From: Sporolactobacillus kofuensis
GTDB lineage: Bacteria > Bacillota > Bacilli > Bacillales > Sporolactobacillaceae
Direction: 5' to 3'
Assembly: GCF_042660205.1 (NCBI RefSeq)
Contig: NZ_JBHSTQ010000010.1
Location: 1-64,000 of the forward strand
Length of the DNA: 64,000 nucleotides
Part shown: positions 43,373 through 51,705 of the stretch, one piece after another
Numbering within the stretch: the first letter of the stretch is position 1
Layout of the letters: each line of letters starts with the position of its first letter
The notes under the pieces: generated by a model
Told to the model about the DNA's origin: nothing
Database searches by the model: none
The model's input: the letters and a program-made list of their open reading frames with translations, nothing else
Position numbers and translations under genes: made by a program

Positions 43373-44704
43373 TTGGAAAAAATTATCGTTCACGGAGGGA
43401 AACGGCTTTCGGGCTCTGTGAAAATTGAAGGCGCAAAGAATGCTGTTCTTCCTGTCATTGCCGCATCAATGCTTGCCTCTGAAGGAACAAGCAAAATATA
43501 TAATGTACCGGAATTGGCAGATGTATACACGATAAATGAAGTTTTGCGCTATTTAAATACGTCGGTGAACTATGAAAACAAGACAATTATGGTTAATGCA
43601 ATGGCGGAATTGCTTACAGAGGCGCCATTTGAATATGTAAGGAAAATGAGAGCATCCTTTTTGGTTATGGGGCCATTGCTTGCTCGTGTTGGTCGTGCAA
43701 AAATTGCGTTACCGGGTGGATGTGCCATTGGCTCACGTCCCATTGATCAGCACCTTAAAGGGTTTGAAGCCATGGGCGCTCAAGTAACAATTGGCAATGG
43801 GTCGATTGAAGCTCGTGTTAACGGAAAACTTAAGGGTACTGTTATATGCCTAGATTTTCCAAGTGTTGGAGCCACGGAAAATATTATCATGGCGGCATCC
43901 CTCGCTGAAGGTGAAACTGTTCTTGAAAATGCGGCTTGTGAGCCGGAAATTGTTAACTTGGCACAATATCTTAACGCCATGGGTGCTCAGGTGAGTGGTG
44001 CAGGTTCAAGTAGAATTGTCATTAAGGGTGTTGAGAAACTGCATTGCGCAGAACACGCCATTCTTCCTGACCGCATCGAAGCAGGTACCTATATGATTGC
44101 CGCTGCAATTACAGGCGGAAATGTGTTAATAGAGGATTCTGATAGTGAAGACCTACGTCCCCTAATTGCGAAATTGAGAGAAATGGGTATTACAATTGAA
44201 GAAGAAGAGGACGGCATTCGTGTTATTGGAAACGATCATATTCAAGCGATCGATGTAAAAACGATGCCTCATCCGGGTTTTCCAACAGACTTACAGGCAC
44301 AAATGATGGCGTTGCTCTTGAAAGCTAAAGGCACTTCAGTGATCACAGAAACGGTCTTTGAAAATCGATTTATGCATGTTGAAGAATTCCGTCGAATGAA
44401 TGCGTCAATAAAAATTGACGGGCGTTCAGCCGTAATCAGTGGACCATGTGATCTTCAAGGAGCTGATGTTGCAGCAACGGACTTACGTGCAGGGGCGGCA
44501 CTAGTTATTGCAGGACTTGTTGCCAAAGGGTATACCAAAGTAAGCAGACTTCACCACATTGATCGTGGTTATGTTGACTTGGCTGGTAAACTCCGTATGC
44601 TTGGCGCTGATATTGAACGTGTACAAGTAAATGAAACAGAACAACCGGCAGCAGAAGCTAAAGAAATACGCACGCCGATTACGATCAATCCCAAGTTTGC
44701 TTAA
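43373..44704 (+). CDS. murAA: UDP-N-acetylglucosamine 1-carboxyvinyltransferase, main MurA
   Basis: 443 residues from TTG 43373, nine bases after GGAGGGG, giving MEKIIVHGGKRLSGSVKIEGAKN, the usual MurA start; an in-frame ATG at 43352 overlaps the site. Catalytic cysteine at residue 117 in LPGGCAIGSRPIDQH. The position between ywmB and spoIID is that of the essential murAA. The C terminus carries about 20 residues beyond the usual end (EQPAAEAKEIRTPITI). Confidence 0.95.
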   Translation: MEKIIVHGGKRLSGSVKIEGAKNAVLPVIAASMLASEGTSKIYNVPELADVYTINEVLRYLNTSVNYENKTIMVNAMAELLTEAPFEYVRKMRASFLVMGPLLARVGRAKIALPGGCAIGSRPIDQHLKGFEAMGAQVTIGNGSIEARVNGKLKGTVICLDFPSVGATENIIMAASLAEGETVLENAACEPEIVNLAQYLNAMGAQVSGAGSSRIVIKGVEKLHCAEHAILPDRIEAGTYMIAAAITGGNVLIEDSDSEDLRPLIAKLREMGITIEEEEDGIRVIGNDHIQAIDVKTMPHPGFPTDLQAQMMALLLKAKGTSVITETVFENRFMHVEEFRRMNASIKIDGRSAVISGPCDLQGADVAATDLRAGAALVIAGLVAKGYTKVSRLHHIDRGYVDLAGKLRMLGADIERVQVNETEQPAAEAKEIRTPITINPKFA

Positions 44705-44730
44705 GGATTCTATAATAAGGCCTAATACAA

Positions 44731-44757
44731 CCTGACCTAAGCGGGTCGGGTTTTTAT
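44731..44757 (+). terminator. Terminator of murA
   Basis: CCTGACC and GGGTCGGG pair (one G-U) around a short loop, followed by TTTTTATTTT. Confidence 0.75.
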
Positions 44758-44955
44758 TTTATCTAAGTCGTGATTAATTCTTAATATTCAGAAATCAAAT
44801 GAAAGCGATTAATCACTCAACCTGAGTTTATGCTTCATACATAAAAATATGCATTGATGGTTTGTTCTAGTTTCGAGTAAAGAAGCATAATTTGATTGTA
44901 GAGTGTTCTCCTCAAGGCAAATGCGCGAAAGAGTGCACATACAGGAGGGGTATCG

Positions 44956-45045
44956 TTGTGTTTAAATACTTTTTGGAAATTCCCATTTTGTCAAAATGCA
45001 CAAGGAATTGAACGTCTAAATCAGGGATGCCGGAGGCAAAACTAA
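44956..45045 (+). CDS. Possible 29-codon ORF abutting spoIID
   Basis: AGGAGGGG (44943-44950) precedes a TTG at 44956 that opens 29 codons and stops at TAA 45043-45045, the base before the spoIID ATG. The product is polar with three Cys (begins MCLNTFWKFPFCQN). The spoIID ribosome site (GCCGGAGGC) lies inside it. An alternative GTG at 44958 in another frame gives MFKYFLEIPILSKCTRN. The strong ribosome site and exact junction suggest real, coupled translation. No homologue recognised. Confidence 0.4.
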   Translation: MCLNTFWKFPFCQNAQGIERLNQGCRRQN

Positions 45046-46035
45046 ATGAAGAAGGCGATTGCGCTCCTCTTTATCTTCGTACTCATCATAATTATCATTC
45101 CTGCAGTAGTAGTCATTCCCTATACACATCAAGTTGCGCATCAGCAAACCCAAAAGCGCATTACCCAAGATCAGAAAACTATTTCAAAAGCAGCACTGAT
45201 TTCAGTTTCAGTGTATCGTTCTGCGGATAAAAGGGTGGATCAAGTTGCTCTAAACGACTATCTGATTGGTGTCGTTGGTTCTGAGATGCCCGCCAAGTTT
45301 CGACTTGAAGCACTCAAGGCACAAGCAATTGCTGCACGAACCTATATTATGGCACGAATAATGGAAAATCCTAATAGACAAGTTACAGATACTGTACAAA
45401 ATCAGGTTTACCATAGTCGCACGGAACTAAAGAAGATCTGGGGCAATGATTATCATTGGAAAATAAAAAAAGTAACCCAAGCCGTTGCAGAAACAGATGC
45501 TCAAGTAATTACCTATAAAGGAAAGTTGATTTCACCGGTATTCTTTTCAACAAGCAACGGCCAGACTGAAAACGCAAAAGATTACTGGTCAAATAATGTG
45601 CCCTATCTCAAATCCGTGCCAAGTCCGTGGGACAAACTCTCACCAAAATACCGGATAAAGAAGAAACTCAGAACAGTTGATGTTGAGCGTGCTCTTGATG
45701 TTCGTCTTGGAAGTAATGGTGATCTAGGTAAAGTACTGAAAAAAACAGCAACAAATCATATCGCTCTTTATAGGGTGGATGGAAAAATCTTTACAGGTAG
45801 GCAAATCCGCGAAAAGCTGAAGTTAAGCTCGACTGACTTTCAACTAATAAAGAATGGAAATCAAGTCATTGCACAAACATTAGGCAGCGGTCATGACGTG
45901 GGCATGAGTCAGTATGGTGCTGAAGGGATGGCACGAGAAGGGAAGAGTGCCAAGCAAATTATTACCTATTTTTATCAAGGGACGCAATTGAGCAAGATGA
46001 CTGTTAAAGCGCAGCAAGCATTAGCCAAAAAATAA
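45046..46035 (+). CDS. spoIID: Stage II sporulation protein D
   Basis: Lytic transglycosylase of 329 residues that degrades septal peptidoglycan and drives engulfment with SpoIIM and SpoIIP. N-terminal membrane anchor (ALLFIFVLIIIIIPAVVVI), then the SpoIID domain with LKAQAIAARTYI (after EMPAKFRLEA), the STSNGQTENAKDYWSNNVPYL block and GSGHDVGMSQYGAEGMA. Expected under sigma-E in the mother cell; no convincing sigma-E promoter was found in 44758-44950. Start after GGAGGC, seven bases before ATG. Confidence 0.95.
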   Translation: MKKAIALLFIFVLIIIIIPAVVVIPYTHQVAHQQTQKRITQDQKTISKAALISVSVYRSADKRVDQVALNDYLIGVVGSEMPAKFRLEALKAQAIAARTYIMARIMENPNRQVTDTVQNQVYHSRTELKKIWGNDYHWKIKKVTQAVAETDAQVITYKGKLISPVFFSTSNGQTENAKDYWSNNVPYLKSVPSPWDKLSPKYRIKKKLRTVDVERALDVRLGSNGDLGKVLKKTATNHIALYRVDGKIFTGRQIREKLKLSSTDFQLIKNGNQVIAQTLGSGHDVGMSQYGAEGMAREGKSAKQIITYFYQGTQLSKMTVKAQQALAKK

Positions 46036-46140
46036 GATTAGAACCACATAGAATGAGAAATGGAAGGTACTGCAAATCTAAAAAAATAGTAAGAAAAGTA
46101 TTGTCGTAGTGTTAAATTCATAAATTTTATAAAAAAAACA

Positions 46141-46194
46141 GCATACTTTCCTATTTTTATGTATAGATCGGCAACATTCTGATCAGAATGTTGC
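46141..46194 (+). promoter_or_regulatory. spoIIQ upstream region: 24-bp palindrome and sigma-F-like boxes
   Basis: 46171-46194 is a perfect 24-bp palindrome with GCAACATTCT as left arm, GATC at the centre and AGAATGTTGC as right arm; it ends right before the spoIIQ ribosome site. Two sigma-F-like pairs are possible: GTATA (46161) with GATCAGAATG (46181-46190), 15 bases apart, one mismatch to GGnnAnAnTR but starting very close to the ribosome site; or GCATA (46141) with a poorer GTATAGATCG (46161). Confidence 0.45.
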
Positions 46195-46211
46195 TGAGGT
46201 GATACAAAAAA

Positions 46212-47087
46212 ATGACAGATAACAAGGATCAGAAGAAATTACAGGAAAAAGAGCTGTCCGGTCTGCGAAAACTAGCAAAACGGCGCTGGTTTTATCCCGC
46301 TTTATACTTATGCGCCGCATCGCTCATCCTCACGGGTGTTCTGCTTTTTCAAATGCATGGCTCAGAACAATCGAGTAAAAATGCTCAGGATCGGTTAGTT
46401 TTTAATCAAGACAAACCTACATCCAATCCGCTCAGTGCAGGTGATGAAGTGTTTGAATGGCCGGCTGCTCAGGAAGATACTCAGGTGATTCAACCTTTCT
46501 ATGATGTCAAAGGAACACAGCAGGAACAGCAAGCCGCCCTCGTAAACTATAACAATTCATACGTCCAAAATACGGGTATTAATATTGGTGCGAATGATGA
46601 TAAGTCGTTTACGGTCACAGCGGCAATGAGTGGAAAAGTAGTAGAAGCTAAGAAAGACGATGTGCTAGGTTATAAGGTGACTTTAAAACACAAGAATGGC
46701 GTGGAGACGTTGTACCAAAGCCTAGCTTCAGTAGATGTAGCTATGGGTCAGCAAATTGTCCAAGGTGAGAAGATTGGTACAGCCGGCACAGAAGCACTGA
46801 ACAAGCCGATGGGTGTTCATCTCCACTTTGAAATTCGCAAAAACGGTTTTCCGGTTAGCCCAGAAAACTATATGAATAAGAGTGCATCGGAAGTCAAAGC
46901 AGTTACAGTCGGCGCACAATCAGCAACAGCCAATCCATCCGCTTCGGAAAAGCTAAAAAATCAAGAAAGCAAGGAAACACCGAAGCAAGATACTAGTAAG
47001 TCGAAAGACCAAAGCAAATCGAACACTAAAGGATCTGAAAGCGATTCAAGCAAAGGGTCAACAATCGACAAAGGTTCAATGGATTAA
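46212..47087 (+). CDS. spoIIQ: Stage II sporulation protein Q
   Basis: Forespore membrane protein of 291 residues: one membrane segment (about 32-50) and an M23 (LytM-like) domain around 105-215 that pairs with SpoIIIAH across the intermembrane space in engulfed forespores. The HLHFEI motif of M23 peptidases is present, but the first metal-binding motif reads GINIGANDD, without the usual His and with Gly in its place, so peptidase activity is unlikely, as in B. subtilis SpoIIQ. The C-terminal 65 residues are a Ser/Lys/Gln-rich low-complexity tail. Sits after spoIID. GAGGTG precedes ATG by ten bases. Confidence 0.93.
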   Translation: MTDNKDQKKLQEKELSGLRKLAKRRWFYPALYLCAASLILTGVLLFQMHGSEQSSKNAQDRLVFNQDKPTSNPLSAGDEVFEWPAAQEDTQVIQPFYDVKGTQQEQQAALVNYNNSYVQNTGINIGANDDKSFTVTAAMSGKVVEAKKDDVLGYKVTLKHKNGVETLYQSLASVDVAMGQQIVQGEKIGTAGTEALNKPMGVHLHFEIRKNGFPVSPENYMNKSASEVKAVTVGAQSATANPSASEKLKNQESKETPKQDTSKSKDQSKSNTKGSESDSSKGSTIDKGSMD

Positions 47088-47134
47088 GGCATTAGTTGAT
47101 CAAATGAACAACAGGATTAGAGGATAACAACCTG

Positions 47135-47167
47135 GCGGTGCACGAACTGTGCATCGCTATTTTTTTA
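47135..47167 (+). terminator. Terminator of spoIIQ
   Basis: GCGGTGCAC and GTGCATCGC (one G-U) with a five-base loop, then TATTTTTTT. Confidence 0.8.
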
Positions 47168-47220
47168 CACGTAAAGAACGTATATAATTTTGACGAAACA
47201 AAGTTAAGTGACCGAATGCG

Positions 47221-47352
47221 CAGATGCGAGACTCCTGCGGGAACGTTCCAGTTGATGCGAGCCAAGTGAGAACCCGCAGTTACGAGTTGTTTGAGGAGGA
47301 TCACGGGTCGCCCGCGGCTTCTTAGCCGATGCGAGCAATCGGAGCATCATCA
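47221..47352. repeat. Dispersed intergenic repeat, copy 2
   Basis: Homologous to 20733-20855: the copies share GATGCGAGA, CTGC, CGTTCC, GTTGAT, GAGCC/AAGCC, GTGAG, GCGAGCAA and the end GCATCATCAA, in order, then CATGG and a G-rich run. The left terminal repeat is reduced (CAGATGC). GC-rich between AT-rich flanks, no coding sense. The opening GCGAGACTCCTGCGGGAA resembles short GC-rich intergenic repeats known from other Bacillales. Confidence 0.6.
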
Positions 47353-47373
47353 AAATCGGGCATGGCTTAAGGG

Positions 47374-47398
47374 ACGGGGCGCTTTTTGCCCGTTTTTT
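47374..47398 (+). terminator. Terminator-like hairpin at the end of repeat copy 2
   Basis: ACGGGGC and GCCCGT pair with one bulge, followed by TTTTTT. It may belong to the repeat element or end read-through from spoIIQ. Confidence 0.5.
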
Positions 47399-47486
47399 CT
47401 TAGAATAAAGTTATGTTAATTTGAGTGACTTTGACAAAATTAAGAACTTAATGAACAAAGCGATGAAAAGAATAAGTAATAAACGA

Positions 47487-47581
47487 ATACACCTACTAAT
47501 GTTAAGCTTCTCACTATTGGACATATACATAAGCACGACCTGAGTATAAAATTATAATCAATTGATAACGTGTAGGTGTAT
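47487..47581 (+). promoter_or_regulatory. Inverted repeat upstream of the Lrp-like gene
   Basis: ATACACCTAC (47487-47496) and GTAGGTGTAT (47572-47581) are exact 10-bp inverted repeats, 75 bases apart, on both sides of a TATAAT (about 47553-47558). Paired distant sites are common for Lrp-type regulators, so autoregulation is possible. Confidence 0.35.
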
Positions 47582-47660
47582 AAATGTTTAGAGAACACAC
47601 AATCTTAGTGTAAACAAGGAGGAAAGTTGCTGTTGAATTAAGATAGCAGGGTGGAAATCA

Positions 47661-47714
47661 ATGAGTAGAATAGGATCCTTTAACATAACCTCATTTATGC
47701 CGGATTGCTTTTAA
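47661..47714 (+). CDS. Possible 17-codon ORF before the Lrp-like gene
   Basis: GGGTGG seven bases upstream of ATG 47661 opens MSRIGSFNITSFMPDCF, stop 47714, 13 bases before the regulator start. The regulator itself lacks a clear ribosome site, so coupling through this ORF is possible. A second unused AAGGAGG lies at about 47617. Confidence 0.3.
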   Translation: MSRIGSFNITSFMPDCF

Positions 47715-47727
47715 CAGCGAGTAATGG

Positions 47728-48177
47728 ATGAAACTCGATGATACAGATCGAAAAATACTGGACTGTCTAGCACAGGATGGTCGAATGTCCTACGTTGATA
47801 TTGGAAAAGTTTTAGGCTTATCACGTGTGGCTACGCGTGAACGCGTGCAGCAAATGGTGAAAAACGGAATTATTGAAAAGTTTAGCGTTGTTATTAACTC
47901 AGAGCTAGCCGGGAAGACTGTTTCTGCTTTTTATGAAGTTGAGTGTGAGCCATCAGCGCTCTTGTCTGTCGCCCGAAAATTAACAGGTAACCCAAGTGTA
48001 GCGAGCTGCTACCAGATGACTGGTCCGAGCATGTTGCACGTGCATGTATTAGTCGAAGATTTTCATCAATTGGAGAATTTCACGAACAAGGAACTGTATT
48101 CAATGAAGGGGATTACAAAAGTAAATAGCCACATTTTATTACGTAGATTCAAGAGTAGAACGGGATTAAAATTATAA
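47728..48177 (+). CDS. Lrp/AsnC-family transcriptional regulator, YwrC-like
   Basis: Protein of 149 residues: N-terminal winged helix (MKLDDTDRKILDCLAQDGRMSYVDIGKVLGLSRVATRERVQQM..GII) and C-terminal RAM ligand-binding domain. These proteins sense amino acids and act as octamers. The following gene is a YwrD-like transpeptidase, and chromate-type transporters lie further on, matching the ywrA-ywrB-ywrC-ywrD set of B. subtilis; hence the YwrC comparison. Probably controls the transpeptidase/importer cluster. Its own start lacks a good ribosome site. Confidence 0.85.
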   Translation: MKLDDTDRKILDCLAQDGRMSYVDIGKVLGLSRVATRERVQQMVKNGIIEKFSVVINSELAGKTVSAFYEVECEPSALLSVARKLTGNPSVASCYQMTGPSMLHVHVLVEDFHQLENFTNKELYSMKGITKVNSHILLRRFKSRTGLKL

Positions 48178-48205
48178 AAATGAATTTTTGATAAATCACG
48201 TGAAA

Positions 48206-48246
48206 GCACATAAGGAAACTAATCATTTTCCTTTATGTGTTTTTTT
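48206..48246 (+). terminator. Terminator of the Lrp-like gene
   Basis: GCACATAAGGAAA and TTTCCTTTATGTGT form a long stem (one bulge), followed by TTTTTT. Confidence 0.85.
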
Positions 48247-48270
48247 GCGTACAAAAAAAATTCTTCAATT

Positions 48271-48322
48271 GTGAAAAATATGTGAAAAATATGTTGATTT
48301 AAAAAAAACAAAGTTTTATAAT
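48271..48322 (+). promoter_or_regulatory. Promoter of the transpeptidase cluster with tandem 11-bp repeats
   Basis: TTGATT (48294-48299), exactly 17 bases, TATAAT (48317-48322). Directly upstream are two head-to-tail copies of GTGAAAAATAT (48271-48281 and 48282-48292), ending one base before the -35 box, one helical turn apart: the layout of an activator or Lrp-type binding site. The 140-base leader that follows is about 80% AT and holds no gene. Confidence 0.65.
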
Positions 48323-48463
48323 CATGATTAATGATTTAACAAATGTTAATAAAAAAATACAAATTGATTAATTAAAGACATTAAATGAATAAATAAAACT
48401 ACATATGTTAGTAGAACTGGTCGATTAATTAATTTTAATTGAATAATAAGGAGGCAATTCCAG

Positions 48464-50071
48464 GTGTTTGATTTTGAATACCAACCATTTCCTTCCAGAA
48501 GGGCATCAGTATTTGGGAAAAAGGGTATGGTCGCAACAGCACAACCCCTTGCTGCTCAAGCAGGTCTAGAAATTCTAAAAAAAGGAGGAAATGCAATCGA
48601 TGCAGCGATCGCAACGGCGGCTTGTCTCACCGTTGTTGAACCCACATCAAATGGTATAGGCAGTGATGCATTCGCACTGATTTGGACAAAAGGGAAGCTG
48701 CATGGTTTAAACGCAAGTGGGGTTGCACCGCAATCAATCTCTATTGATGCAGTAAAACAAAGAGGCTATAAAGAGATGCCTGTGCACGGCTTCGAACCTG
48801 TAATGGTTCCAGGAGCACCTGCAGCTTGGGCCGCCTGTTCATCACGATTTGGACGCCTTCCTCTTTCTGAGGTTTTGAAACCGGCAATCGATTATGCAGA
48901 AAGTGGATATCCCTTAGCTCCAGGATTAGCAAAATTCTGGCGGATTGCTTACCGTAAATTTAAGAAGAGTTTCCACGAGCAAATGTTCGAACCCTGGTTT
49001 GAAACATTTGCTCCTGAAGGGCGACCACCAAGAGCAGGCGAAATGTGGTCATCACCTGACCATGCGAAAACACTTAGACTGATTGCTGATACTCAGGCAG
49101 AAGCATTTTATAGAGGAGAAATAGCAGAAAAAATAGACCGTTTTTCAAAAGAAAATGGCGGATTTATTCGAAAAAGCGATCTAGAAAGTTATCATCCAGA
49201 ATGGGTTGATCCCGTCTCGATTAACTACAAAGGTTACGATGTTTGGGAACTACCACCCAATGGACAGGGAATCGTTGCATTGATCGCACTAAACATTCTG
49301 AAAAATCTAGATTTTCCTAATACAGATTCTGTTGATACCTACCACAAACAAATTGAAGCACTGAAACTTGCTTTTTCAGATGGGAAAAAATATATAACTG
49401 ATCCGCGAAGCATGAATGATGAAGTTTCCAAACTATTATCTGAAGACTATGCGCGTGATCGCAGTAAGCATATTGGTGAATCGGCAATAGAGCCACAACC
49501 TGGATCATTGCCAAAAGGTGGGACGGTCTATCTTGCTACAGCAGATGGCGAGGGAAATATGGTTTCGTTTATTCAAAGTAACTATATGGGGTTTGGTTCA
49601 GGGCTTGTTGTTCCGGGGACGGGCATCGCACTTCAAAATCGTGGTCATACGTTTTCTCTCGATACCAAGGATGCAAATGCACTTGCTCCTGGGAAAAAGA
49701 CCTATCACACGATTATCCCTGGCTTTTTATCAAAGGATGGACAACCTGTAGGACCGTTTGGCGTAATGGGCGGATATATGCAACCCCAAGGTCATCTGCA
49801 GGTGATCACGAACACAATTGATTTTCAGTTGAATCCCCAGGCGGCAATTGATGCGCCTAGGTGGCAATGGATGAGCGGAAAAACGATTAAAGTTGAATCA
49901 ACATTTCCAAATCATATTGCTCAGGCACTAGAACGACGCGGACATGACATTGAGGTTGCTTTGGATTCAGGTTCATTTGGACGCGGCCAAATTATTTGGA
50001 GAAATTCCGAAACGGGTGTACTCGTGGGCGGAACGGAATCGAGAGCGGATGGGGTGGTTGCCGCCTGGTAA
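48464..50071 (+). CDS. ywrD: Gamma-glutamyltranspeptidase-like hydrolase, cytoplasmic (YwrD-like)
   Basis: Self-cleaving N-terminal nucleophile hydrolase family, 535 residues. The front part has MVATAQPLAAQAGLEILKKGGNAIDAAIA; the expected nucleophile and cleavage site is Thr354 in KGGTVYLATADGEGN, and FGVMGGYMQPQGHLQV is the C-terminal substrate site. There is no signal peptide, unlike secreted Ggt, so it should act in the cytosol on gamma-glutamyl compounds brought in from outside. The next five genes encode an oligopeptide-type importer on the same strand, 72 bases away with no terminator. Substrate not established; glutathione or gamma-glutamyl peptides are the natural candidates. GGAGG ten bases before GTG 48464. 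Confidence 0.87.
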   Translation: MFDFEYQPFPSRRASVFGKKGMVATAQPLAAQAGLEILKKGGNAIDAAIATAACLTVVEPTSNGIGSDAFALIWTKGKLHGLNASGVAPQSISIDAVKQRGYKEMPVHGFEPVMVPGAPAAWAACSSRFGRLPLSEVLKPAIDYAESGYPLAPGLAKFWRIAYRKFKKSFHEQMFEPWFETFAPEGRPPRAGEMWSSPDHAKTLRLIADTQAEAFYRGEIAEKIDRFSKENGGFIRKSDLESYHPEWVDPVSINYKGYDVWELPPNGQGIVALIALNILKNLDFPNTDSVDTYHKQIEALKLAFSDGKKYITDPRSMNDEVSKLLSEDYARDRSKHIGESAIEPQPGSLPKGGTVYLATADGEGNMVSFIQSNYMGFGSGLVVPGTGIALQNRGHTFSLDTKDANALAPGKKTYHTIIPGFLSKDGQPVGPFGVMGGYMQPQGHLQVITNTIDFQLNPQAAIDAPRWQWMSGKTIKVESTFPNHIAQALERRGHDIEVALDSGSFGRGQIIWRNSETGVLVGGTESRADGVVAAW

Positions 50072-50143
50072 TGTATGGCATGCAGGGTTACTAGCCGTGA
50101 TTGATCATAAACTAAGATTTTATACATGAGGAGGATTTTATCA

Positions 50144-51688
50144 ATGAAAGCAAGATTAAAAGGCTTTATGTTTTTGGGAGTAATCCTTTTGCTTGTTATC
50201 GCATCTGGGTGTGGAGGCAACAAGGGCAATACGAGTTCATCAACGACTACAAATCAGTCAACAAATCAACTTGTAATCGGATTGGACAACGATCCGCCGC
50301 AACTTGATCCTCAGAAATCATCGGCAGCTGTGGACAGACAAGTTTTTCAAAGTATTTATAATACATTGGTAGATATAGATGTAAATGGAAAAATCGTACC
50401 TGAACTGGCGACGAGCTGGAAAATTACGAATGGCGGGAAAGTGTACACATTTAATCTAAGAAAAGATGTTAAATTTCAGGATGGCACCCCTTTTAATGCA
50501 AAAGCAGTGAAATTTAACTTTGATCGGGAGTTAGATCCTAAATCGGCTTCTCCTAGACTTTCAGAAATTGGGTCGATTAGCAAAGTTACTGTACTTAGCC
50601 CTTACCAAGTACAGGTGACATTGAAGCAACCTTTTTCTCCTCTCTTATCGATTCTAACTGACCGAGCAGGAATGATGCTCTCACCGACAGCCGTGAAGAA
50701 AGAAGGAGCAAACTTCTCTAACCATCCAGTTGGAACGGGACCGTATAAATTTGTTGAGCGTGTCAAACAAGATCATATTACAGTCAAAGCATTTAAAGGC
50801 TATTGGGGTAAAAAACCTAAGATTCAAACGATCGTTTATCATCCTTATGCTGATGGTAATGTGAGATTAACCAATTTAACATCAGGCAATGTAGATCTTG
50901 TAAATACAATTGACTACAAAGACATCGATCGAGTAAAAAAGAATCCAAATCTTAAAGTAGATGAAAAAGATGCCATTGGATTCCAGGGAATCGTTTTGAA
51001 TGTGCATCAGGCGCCTCTTAATAATGTGAAAATTCGTCAGGCAATTAATTTGGCTATTGATCGTGAATCGATCGCTAAAGTCATTTTCCATAATTATGTG
51101 ACACCGGCAACGAGTCCGCTTCCAGTGTCGAGTTGGGCACATGATTCAAGCTTGAAACAAACAACTGCTGATACAGCTGCCGCAAAGAAGCTTGTTCAGG
51201 AATCAGGACTGAAGAATGTTCACTTTACTTTGAAAATTCCTGCTGGTAGCGCACAGAATCAGCAGTTAGGACAAATGGTTCAATCGATGCTTAAAAAAGT
51301 TGGCATTAATGTCAAACTTGAAATGGTAGAGTTTGGCACGATGATTCAGCAAGGAACGGAGCATAACTTTGATGCCATTAATCTTGGATGGAGCGGCCGA
51401 ATGGATCCGGATGGAACGATATATTCCTGGTTTATCACTAAAGGCGGAAATAATGATATGGGTTACTCAAATGCAAATGTTGATAAATGGTTGAATCAAG
51501 CACGTACAGTATCATCGAAGCAAGAACGTACACAACTGTACCATAAGATTTCACAGCAGTTGTGGAAGGATGCGCCATATATCTCAATCTATTATCCAAA
51601 CGATTACAAGGCAATGAAGAAAAGTGTGCAAGGATTCCAGCATTACCCAGATACGATGATTCGCCCTGAGACGATCTCTCTAAAATAA
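50144..51688 (+). CDS. Extracellular solute-binding lipoprotein, family 5 (DppA/GsiB type)
   Basis: Peptide-binding protein of 514 residues, lipid-anchored: signal peptide FMFLGVILLLVIASGCGG with the lipobox Cys at residue 23. The mature part shows the family-5 pattern (NQLVIGLDNDPPQLDPQKS, NPVGTGPYKF-like HPVGTGPYKFVE). ATG 50144 follows GAGGAGG; the ATG at 50126 overlaps that site. Binds the substrate for the importer encoded by the next four genes. Dipeptide, oligopeptide and glutathione (Gsi) systems share this family. Confidence 0.9.
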   Translation: MKARLKGFMFLGVILLLVIASGCGGNKGNTSSSTTTNQSTNQLVIGLDNDPPQLDPQKSSAAVDRQVFQSIYNTLVDIDVNGKIVPELATSWKITNGGKVYTFNLRKDVKFQDGTPFNAKAVKFNFDRELDPKSASPRLSEIGSISKVTVLSPYQVQVTLKQPFSPLLSILTDRAGMMLSPTAVKKEGANFSNHPVGTGPYKFVERVKQDHITVKAFKGYWGKKPKIQTIVYHPYADGNVRLTNLTSGNVDLVNTIDYKDIDRVKKNPNLKVDEKDAIGFQGIVLNVHQAPLNNVKIRQAINLAIDRESIAKVIFHNYVTPATSPLPVSSWAHDSSLKQTTADTAAAKKLVQESGLKNVHFTLKIPAGSAQNQQLGQMVQSMLKKVGINVKLEMVEFGTMIQQGTEHNFDAINLGWSGRMDPDGTIYSWFITKGGNNDMGYSNANVDKWLNQARTVSSKQERTQLYHKISQQLWKDAPYISIYYPNDYKAMKKSVQGFQHYPDTMIRPETISLK

Positions 51689-51705
51689 ATACAGGGAGGA
51701 TAACT

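Noticed and set aside
47640..47665. T-box-like AGGGTGG upstream of the Lrp-like gene
   Set aside because: Only the first seven bases match; the NACCGCG part and a following terminator are absent. It serves better as a ribosome site.
48464..50071. Secreted gamma-glutamyltransferase (Ggt)
   Set aside because: No signal peptide or lipobox at the N terminus; the sequence begins directly with the catalytic domain as in YwrD-like proteins.
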